Positions 24,547-30,069 of a DNA stretch of 30,069 nt are shown here, one piece after another; within the stretch, counting starts at the first letter, position 1, and every line of letters starts with the position of its first letter. The stretch lies in assembly GCA_003506895.1 (NCBI GenBank), contig DNXO01000140.1, positions 77,022 to 107,090 on the forward strand. Reading direction: 5' to 3'. Source of the stretch: Acetobacteraceae bacterium (GTDB lineage: Bacteria > Pseudomonadota > Alphaproteobacteria > Acetobacterales > Acetobacteraceae). The notes under the pieces are model-generated. The model was not told the DNA's origin, ran no database searches, and saw nothing but the letters and a program-made list of their open reading frames with translations. Made by a program: the position numbers and the translations under genes.

Positions 24547-24765
24547 CTCAAATGAAGGTGAAACGGTTGGGAGCAGGACCGGTTTAGGGCGGCATACGCG
24601 ACCTGTTTCCGTTGCCCGCGACCCGCTGGCGCGGCCTCGGCGGGGGCGCGACCAGCGTCGAATGGACCCAGACCTTGCGGACTGCTGACCGGACCCATCC
24701 GGAACTGTCGCGGCTCCGCTGAATCCGATTGCTCCGGCGCGGGCCGGCGTGGCAGGAAGCGCGTC

Positions 24766-25731
24766 ATGCCGACCCGCCGATTTCTTCTCACAAGCGCGAT
24801 TCCAGCGATCATTTCCGCACCGGCGTTCGCCGCGTCGGGGGACAGTTTCGCCAATTTTTTGAATGGCGTGCGTGCCGAGGCGCGCGCCGCCGGGATCAGG
24901 CCCGCGACCTTGCAGCGTGCGTTCGCGGGTGTGGCGCCAAACCAGAAGGTCTTGGACCGCGACCATCACCAACCCGAATCCACATGGACCTGGGCGCGTT
25001 ATCGCGGCGTCGTGATCGGCGACAAGCGGATCTCCGATGGGCGACAGGCGGTGGCGGCGAACCGCGCACTGTTTCAGCGCGTCGAACAACGCTTTGGCGT
25101 CGGTTCGGGTGTGATCGCCGGGATATGGGGACTGGAATCCAGCTACGGCACCGGAACCGGCGATTTCCGTGTGGTTGAGGCACTGGCAACCCTGGCATGG
25201 GAGGGCCGGCGCGCCAGCTTTTTCCGCGGCGAATTGATGGCGGCGCTGAAAATCCTCGATCACGGGGATGTCGCGCCGGGCGCGATGACGGGTTCCTATG
25301 CCGGCGCGATGGGCCAGCCGCAGTTCATGCCGACCAGCTACCTGCGCTACGCCGTCGATTTCGATGGCCATGGACGCCGCGATATCTGGACCAGCAAGGG
25401 CGACGTGCTGGGGTCGATCGCGAACTATCTGGCGCAGTCCGGTTGGCGCGCCGGCGAAACCTGGGGCCAACCCGTCAGTGTGCCGGTTGGCGTGGACGCG
25501 CCGGGGCGGGATGCCAAGCGCCCGCTGTCGGAATGGGTGCGTGCCGGGGTCCGGCCGCTGAACGGGCGGTGGGCGGCTGGGTCCGATACGCCGGCCGGGT
25601 TGTTGGCACCGGATGGGGCTGGCGGGGACACGTTCGTGGTGTTCGGCAATTTCAATGCGATCAGGCGGTATAATCCGTCGGACTATTACGCGCTCGCGGT
25701 TGGGTTGATCGGCGATCAGGTGGTGGTGTGA
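24766..25731 (+). CDS. mltB: MltB-type lytic murein transglycosylase
   Basis: Cleaves the MurNAc-GlcNAc bond of peptidoglycan to 1,6-anhydro ends; 321 residues, periplasmic. The N-terminus PTRRFLL plus a hydrophobic stretch ending AFAAS is a signal peptide with a twin-arginine look and no lipobox, so a soluble form is expected. The catalytic Glu124 lies in GIWGLESSYG, and the AMGQPQFMPTSY motif and the DGHGRRDIW segment typical of MltB follow. It opens a rightward run mltB-rlpA-dacA-tmk; its TGA overlaps the GTG start of rlpA by 4 bases. Clustering with rlpA and a D,D-carboxypeptidase supports a role in wall remodelling during growth or division. Confidence 0.93.
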   Translation: MPTRRFLLTSAIPAIISAPAFAASGDSFANFLNGVRAEARAAGIRPATLQRAFAGVAPNQKVLDRDHHQPESTWTWARYRGVVIGDKRISDGRQAVAANRALFQRVEQRFGVGSGVIAGIWGLESSYGTGTGDFRVVEALATLAWEGRRASFFRGELMAALKILDHGDVAPGAMTGSYAGAMGQPQFMPTSYLRYAVDFDGHGRRDIWTSKGDVLGSIANYLAQSGWRAGETWGQPVSVPVGVDAPGRDAKRPLSEWVRAGVRPLNGRWAAGSDTPAGLLAPDGAGGDTFVVFGNFNAIRRYNPSDYYALAVGLIGDQVVV

Positions 25732-26624
25732 GCCGAGGGGTCACATCGCGTTCCGCGTGGTTTCTGCTGCCGCTGACCTTGCTGACGTTCGCCTGCACCC
25801 CGCAGCCGAAGCCGGACCCGCATTATGTCCTCGGCAAGCCCTATCAGTCCGGCGCGGTCTGGTTCTACCCGAGGGAATCCTTCGACCTCGACGAAACCGG
25901 GCTGGCGAGTGTCGCGAAAGGCGATACCCCCCGCCTGACCGCCGATGGGGAAGTGTTCGATCAGACAACACTCGCAGCCGGGCATCCCACGATCCAGCTA
26001 CCGGCGATCGCTCGTCTGACGAATCTGGAAAACGGCCGGGAGGTCACCGTCCGGATCAACGATCGCGGTCCTGGCGATCCGCATCGGCTGGTGGACATCA
26101 CGCAGCGCACCGCGACCTTGCTGAATATACCGGCCGGCGGTGTGGCGCGCGTGCGTCTTCGCGTCCTGCCGGCCGAAAGCCATGCCGCTGCCGAGGCGCT
26201 GCCTGGCGCACCGTCGCTGGCCATTGCCGCCGCCCCCCGTGGCGGAATTCAGTCCGCCGACCTTGCGCCGCCGCCGGGCGTGCGACAGGGCAATAGCCGA
26301 GCGTTGCCGGCTGCGGCGGTCGCGCAGCCTGAACAGGAACTTGCCGCCGCACCACCGATGCGCCTGCCGGAAACAGTGACGCAGACGCCGCCGAAACCCG
26401 GCCAACTGGTCGTGCGGCTGGACACGTTCGATGACTATCAATACGCCGCCGTGCAACGCGCCAAGATGGGCTGGAGCAACGCCCGAATCGTCTCGGTGTT
26501 CGAGGGCCGCACCCATCGCTTCCTGGTGGAGGTGGGTCCGATGGCGGACGTAGCGCAAGCGGATGCGGTACTGGATCGTGCCTTGGCATCCGGTATTCCG
26601 GATGCAAGAATCGTGGTGGAATAG
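25728..26624 (+). CDS. rlpA: RlpA-family lytic transglycosylase lipoprotein with SPOR domain
   Basis: Predicted outer-membrane lipoprotein of 298 residues acting at the septum. The lipobox LTFAC gives Cys23. The double-psi beta-barrel spans about 60-145, with Glu75 (TADGE), His86 (AAGHPT) and Asp112 (RINDRGP) at the positions required in Pseudomonas RlpA, so it is probably an active glycosidase on denuded strands. A Pro/Ala linker leads to a C-terminal SPOR domain (about 226-298) that would bind denuded septal glycan. I use the GTG at 25728, which overlaps the mltB stop (GTGA) and gives a full lipoprotein signal. The dacA gene follows after 14 bases. Confidence 0.9.
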   Translation: MSRGVTSRSAWFLLPLTLLTFACTPQPKPDPHYVLGKPYQSGAVWFYPRESFDLDETGLASVAKGDTPRLTADGEVFDQTTLAAGHPTIQLPAIARLTNLENGREVTVRINDRGPGDPHRLVDITQRTATLLNIPAGGVARVRLRVLPAESHAAAEALPGAPSLAIAAAPRGGIQSADLAPPPGVRQGNSRALPAAAVAQPEQELAAAPPMRLPETVTQTPPKPGQLVVRLDTFDDYQYAAVQRAKMGWSNARIVSVFEGRTHRFLVEVGPMADVAQADAVLDRALASGIPDARIVVE

Positions 26625-26638
26625 GAGGTTATGTCGAG

Positions 26639-27868
26639 ATGCTAACCCGCCGTCTTGGCTTACTGGCGTCCGCCCTGATGTTCGGGGCCGGTCCAGCCTT
26701 GGCTCAGCAGAAACGCCCGCCCGCGGGGGCCCACCCTTCGGGGGCAGGGCACAAAGGCAAGGATTCGGCGGCGGTCCCTACCGGGAGTCCCGCTGATACG
26801 CCCCTGGGGCCGGTCGATACCACGGCCAGGTGGGCCTATGCCCAGGACTTCGATACCGGCGCCACGTTGTTGGAAAAGCTGGCGGACGAGGAAATGCCGC
26901 CCTCGTCGATGACCAAGCTGATGACGATGTACCTGGTGTACGACCAGCTCAAGCAGGGCCGGTTGAAACTGGAGGACGAACTGCCGGTCACCGAAAAGGC
27001 CTGGAGGATGCAAGGGTCGAAGATGTACGTGGCGGTCGGCAGCACCGTGAAGGTCGAAGACCTGATCCGCGGCGTGATCGTGCAGTCCGGCAACGACGCG
27101 GCGATCGTGCTGGCCGAGGCGATCGGCGGGTCGGAGGAGCAGTTCGTCGAGAAAATGAATACGAAGGCCAAGCAACTTGGCCTAACCCATTCATTTTTCA
27201 AGAACTGCACGGGCTGGCCTGATCCGGAGCAGCACATGAGCGTGCGCGATATCGCGACGCTCGCTGCCGCGATCATCCGGGAATTCCCGGACTACTATCA
27301 CTACGATTCGGAAAAAACCTTCAAATACAACGGGATTGAGCAAGGAAACCGCAATCCGATGGTCCAGAAAGGGACCGCGGACGGGCTGAAGACCGGCCAT
27401 ACCGAGGCCGGCGGCTACGGACTTGTCGTCAGTTCAAAGCGTAACGGGCGGCGGGTGATCCTGGTGCTGAACGGCATGAACTCGATGCACGAACGCGCTG
27501 AGGAATCCGAGCGGCTGATGGACTGGGCATTCTTTAACTTTGAGGATGTTACGCTGTTCAGTGCGGGCGACACCATCGAGCAGGTGCCCGTGTGGCTGGG
27601 CACGGCCCACTCGGTGCCGCTGGTGACCGGGCGCGACGTGACGGTGACGATGCCGCGCAACTGGCGGCAGAAGGCATCGGTGAAGGTCGGGTTCAACGCA
27701 CCGCTAACCGCGCCAGTTGCCAAGGGCGATGTGCTGGGCAGGCTGACGGTAACCGGTGAGGGGGTGCCGCATCTTGACCTGCCGTTGATGGCGGGCGCCG
27801 ATGTGCCGAAACTCAGCCTGCCTGGGCGTGCGATGGCGGTGCTGTCGAAATACGTCAGCGGCACATGA
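26639..27868 (+). CDS. dacA: D-alanyl-D-alanine carboxypeptidase (low-molecular-mass PBP)
   Basis: Removes the terminal D-Ala from murein pentapeptides; 409 residues. A signal peptide (TRRLGLLASALMFG, cleavage near ALAQ) is followed by a Gly/Pro-rich linker. The serine penicillin-binding motifs are complete: SMTK (Ser90, Lys93), SGN (150-152) and KTG (251-253). A C-terminal beta-rich PBP5-type domain begins near residue 290 and the protein ends in a short segment that may anchor it. AGGAGG at 26623-26628 lies 10 bases from the ATG at 26639; an out-of-frame ATG at 26631 is too close and stops after four codons. The TGA overlaps the tmk ATG by 4 bases. The symbol could equally be dacC or dacF; the activity is secure. 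Confidence 0.95.
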   Translation: MLTRRLGLLASALMFGAGPALAQQKRPPAGAHPSGAGHKGKDSAAVPTGSPADTPLGPVDTTARWAYAQDFDTGATLLEKLADEEMPPSSMTKLMTMYLVYDQLKQGRLKLEDELPVTEKAWRMQGSKMYVAVGSTVKVEDLIRGVIVQSGNDAAIVLAEAIGGSEEQFVEKMNTKAKQLGLTHSFFKNCTGWPDPEQHMSVRDIATLAAAIIREFPDYYHYDSEKTFKYNGIEQGNRNPMVQKGTADGLKTGHTEAGGYGLVVSSKRNGRRVILVLNGMNSMHERAEESERLMDWAFFNFEDVTLFSAGDTIEQVPVWLGTAHSVPLVTGRDVTVTMPRNWRQKASVKVGFNAPLTAPVAKGDVLGRLTVTGEGVPHLDLPLMAGADVPKLSLPGRAMAVLSKYVSGT

Positions 27869-28482
27869 ACCGGGGCCGCTTCATAACCCTGGAAGGCGGC
27901 GAGGGCGCCGGCAAGACGACACAGTCGGGACTGTTGGCCCAGGCGCTGACAGCGCGTGGGATCAGGGTGTTGCGTACTCGCGAACCGGGCGGCTCCCCCG
28001 GCGCCGAACTGCTGCGCGGCATCTTGTTGGGCGGCACGATCGATTGGTCGCCGCGCGCTGAAACCCTGCTGCATTTCGCCGCCAGGGCGGAGCATGTCGC
28101 CAAGACCGTCCGTCCGGCGATCGAAGCGGGGGCATGGGTGATTTGCGATCGGTTCTATGACTCGACGATGGCTTATCAGGGATACGGGCAGGGTGCGGAT
28201 CGGGGGTTTATCGCGGAGCAGATCCGTCTGCTGGGGTTCGATCCGGATCTAACCCTGGTGCTGGATGTTCCCGAAGCCGTGGCCGCCGCCCGCATGCGCC
28301 AGCGCGGCGGCGAAGCTGACCGGTATGAGCGGCTTGACGGGGGCTTTCATGCGCGCGTGCGTCAGGGGTTCCGGGAAATCGCCGCCGCCGCGCCGGCCCG
28401 CTGCGTGGTGGTGGACGCGTCGGGCGATATTGACACGGTGCGGGCGACGATCGCCGACCATATCGCCCGCATGCCGGACTGA
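27865..28482 (+). CDS. tmk: Thymidylate kinase
   Basis: Phosphorylates dTMP to dTDP; 205 residues, cytoplasmic. The P-loop GGEGAGKTTQ is at residues 11-20, REPGGSPGAE follows (dTMP-binding region), and the DRFYDSTMAYQGYG motif carries the DR(F/Y) residues. The ATG overlaps the dacA stop, so expression is coupled to the cell-wall operon, an arrangement common in alphaproteobacteria. There holB normally comes next; here the stop is only 9 bases from the stop of a convergent crotonase gene, so holB must be elsewhere. Confidence 0.96.
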   Translation: MNRGRFITLEGGEGAGKTTQSGLLAQALTARGIRVLRTREPGGSPGAELLRGILLGGTIDWSPRAETLLHFAARAEHVAKTVRPAIEAGAWVICDRFYDSTMAYQGYGQGADRGFIAEQIRLLGFDPDLTLVLDVPEAVAAARMRQRGGEADRYERLDGGFHARVRQGFREIAAAAPARCVVVDASGDIDTVRATIADHIARMPD

Positions 28483-28491
28483 CCGGCGGGT

Positions 28492-29259
28492 CTAGCGACC
28501 CTTCCAGTTGGGCTTCCGTTTCTCGAAGAACGCCTCGCGCGCCTCTTTTGCATCTTCCGACTTCGACAGCGCGACTGTCATCCCTTGCTCATAACGGTAT
28601 GCGTCGCGCGGCGGCATGTGCATCGTCACGTTCATCGACTGCTTGGCATAGCGCATCGCCAACGGGCTTTTCGAGGCGATCTCGGTCGCCAGCTTCATCG
28701 CCTCGGGCATCAACTGCTCCAGCGGGACGCAACATTCGATCACGCCGGTGCGGTACAGCTCTTCGGCCGGCACGCGCCAGCCAGTAAAGAACATCCGCCG
28801 GGCGCGGGAGCGGCCGAAGAATTGTTGCAGCATCGTGGCGCCACCCATCAGGCCGATGTCGATCTCCGGCATGCCCATCACGGCGTTCTCCGACGCCAGG
28901 ATGATGTCGCAGGCCGCGACCAGGCCGAAGCCGGCGCCGAGGGCAGGGCCGTTGCAGGCGCAGATCACCGGCTTGGCGCACTCATGGATGGAATTGAACA
29001 TCTCGCGTACGTAGCGGTTGAACGCCCAGTATTCGCCGGGGGTGTCGCCGGTCGGCCGAGCCTTCATGTCGGCGCCGGCGGAGAACATCTTGCCGAAACC
29101 GGTCAGGATGACGACCCGCACATCGTCGCGGTCGGAGAATCCGTCGAACGCCGCGATCAACTCCTCGCGGAATTTGGTGTCCTGCGCGTTGACCGGCTGG
29201 CGGTTCATCACGACGGTGGCGATGTAGTCCGCGACGGTGATTTGCAGATAGTCCGTCAT
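28492..29259 (-). CDS. Enoyl-CoA hydratase/isomerase (crotonase) family protein with one catalytic Glu missing
   Basis: Crotonase-fold acyl-CoA enzyme of 255 residues. The oxyanion-hole regions FSAGADMK (59-66) and ALGAGFG (106-112) are present. By alignment with rat enoyl-CoA hydratase, one catalytic Glu (that of GGGCE) is Gly112, while the other is kept as Glu132 in MPEIDIG. A classical syn-hydration using both Glu residues is therefore unlikely; isomerases, hydratase-lyases of the hydroxycinnamoyl-CoA type and other family members also lack the first Glu. GGAGG about 8 bases upstream supports the ATG at 29257-29259; the longer open frame to 29982 is antisense to the next gene. It is divergent from an acyl-CoA synthetase across 114 bases, so the two probably act on the same acid. 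Confidence 0.88.
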   Translation of the reverse strand: MTDYLQITVADYIATVVMNRQPVNAQDTKFREELIAAFDGFSDRDDVRVVILTGFGKMFSAGADMKARPTGDTPGEYWAFNRYVREMFNSIHECAKPVICACNGPALGAGFGLVAACDIILASENAVMGMPEIDIGLMGGATMLQQFFGRSRARRMFFTGWRVPAEELYRTGVIECCVPLEQLMPEAMKLATEIASKSPLAMRYAKQSMNVTMHMPPRDAYRYEQGMTVALSKSEDAKEAREAFFEKRKPNWKGR

Positions 29260-29373
29260 GTTCGTTTCCTCCGGATTGGCATTCGTCCCGGTCGTGCCAT
29301 AGGTTCCGAGTACGGTCCAGCAGCGGCCTTGCCGGTGGGGCACGCGCAACGACAAAGGGAGCCAGGAAACGCC

Positions 29374-30069
29374 ATGTCGATCTTCGATCAGAATCTCGAT
29401 CGCACGCCGGCGAACTATGTGCCGCTGTCGCCCGTGTCGTTCCTGACCCGGGCCGCCCGGATTTATCCCGACCGCGTCGCGGTGATCCATGGCGAGCGTC
29501 GATTTACCTACGCCCAGTTCCTGGAGCGCGTGCGGCGCCTGGCGTCCTCGCTGGCCCGATCCGGCGTCGGGAAGGGGGACACAGTCTCGATCATGGCTCC
29601 CAACACGCGGCAGATGCTGGAGGCGCATTATGCCGTGCCGATGCTGGGTGCCGTGCTGTGTCCGGTGAATATCCGCCTGGACGCGGCGGCAATCGAATTC
29701 ATCCTGCGCCACTCCGAAACCAAGGTGCTGCTGACGGATACCGAGTTCGCGGCGGTGATGGGGCCGGCGGTGTCCGACCTTCCGATCCTGGTGGTGGATA
29801 TCGACGACGTCGGCATCGAAGGCGCAGGCGGCGACCGGATCGGCGCGATCGAATACGAGGACTTTCTGGCGGGCGGCGATCCGTCGCATCCGGTGCTGCT
29901 GCCGGATGACGAGTGGCAGGCTATCGCGCTGAACTACACGTCGGGCACCACGGGTAACCCGAAGGGTGTGGTGGCGCACCATCGCGGCGCGTATCTGAAC
30001 GCCTGCGCCAATGCGCTGACGTTCGGGTTAGGGCCGCAAAGCGTGTATCTGTGGACGCTGCCGATGTTC
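29374..30069 (+). CDS. AMP-forming acyl-CoA synthetase, 3'-truncated by the window edge
   Basis: ANL-superfamily ligase; 232 residues are visible before the window ends. It should activate a carboxylic acid through an acyl-adenylate and transfer it to CoA. After an N-terminal ANL domain (IYPDRVAVIHGERRFTY), the P-loop-like A3 motif YTSGTTGNPKG sits at about residues 188-198. Later motifs, including the substrate pocket, lie outside the window, so the acid cannot be guessed. AGGA about 8 bases upstream supports the ATG at 29374. It is divergent from the crotonase gene; a CoA ligase beside a crotonase is a usual start for side-chain or fatty-acid degradation. Confidence 0.93.
   Translation, partial: MSIFDQNLDRTPANYVPLSPVSFLTRAARIYPDRVAVIHGERRFTYAQFLERVRRLASSLARSGVGKGDTVSIMAPNTRQMLEAHYAVPMLGAVLCPVNIRLDAAAIEFILRHSETKVLLTDTEFAAVMGPAVSDLPILVVDIDDVGIEGAGGDRIGAIEYEDFLAGGDPSHPVLLPDDEWQAIALNYTSGTTGNPKGVVAHHRGAYLNACANALTFGLGPQSVYLWTLPMF

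Noticed and set aside
28492..29982. A crotonase extended to 496 residues
   Set aside because: The added N-terminal part is antisense to the acyl-CoA synthetase; GGAGG before the ATG at 29259 defines the start.

Overview
The window is a GC-rich, densely coded stretch of bacterial chromosome. Gene content points to an alphaproteobacterium: class I PHA synthase, an AlaC-type aminotransferase next to homoserine dehydrogenase, an overlapping MltB/RlpA/DacA/Tmk run, a Cys-type KdsA, Tat-exported solute-binding proteins, and a palindrome of a kind common in this class. Rhodospirillales/Acetobacteraceae is my best guess, but the sequence alone does not prove the family. I see no rRNA, tRNA, insertion sequence, phage gene or CRISPR array.

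Layout. Positions 1-8735 are mostly housekeeping: the 3' part of an elongation factor G gene with a strong terminator, a convergent DnaQ-type exonuclease, PHA synthase, a divergent OmpA-like lipoprotein, and an alaC-like/hom pair. Positions 8957-19183 look accessory and catabolic: two tandem paralogous metal-dependent amidohydrolases; a divergent AAHS-type MFS transporter; a tight operon of an acyl-CoA dehydrogenase homologue plus SucC- and SucD-like acid-CoA ligase subunits; an M20 amidohydrolase with a Rossmann-fold protein; and a Tat-type solute-binding protein. Positions 19289-21264 hold a CHAP-domain protein and kdsA. Positions 21274-23791 hold a third amidohydrolase, divergent from a second solute-binding protein closely related to the first. 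Positions 23886-28482 hold a small secreted unknown and a cell-wall operon of four overlapping or closely spaced genes (mltB, rlpA, dacA, tmk). The window ends with a crotonase-family gene divergent from a truncated AMP-forming acyl-CoA synthetase.

How the genes may work together. The central block reads as uptake of an organic or aromatic acid (MFS), activation to a CoA thioester by the SucCD homologue, and a flavin-fold reaction on that thioester. The acyl-CoA dehydrogenase homologue lacks Glu/Asp at both positions where this superfamily normally keeps its catalytic base (Gln238 and Gly358). The same Gln/Gly pair is known from 3-sulfinopropionyl-CoA desulfinase, whose substrate is also made by a SucCD-type ligase. 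I consider this three-gene unit the best candidate for an undescribed pathway here, while noting that the active-site Arg of the known desulfinase is not apparent. No recognisable transcription factor and no ABC permease or ATPase gene lies in the window, so the two solute-binding proteins are orphans locally.
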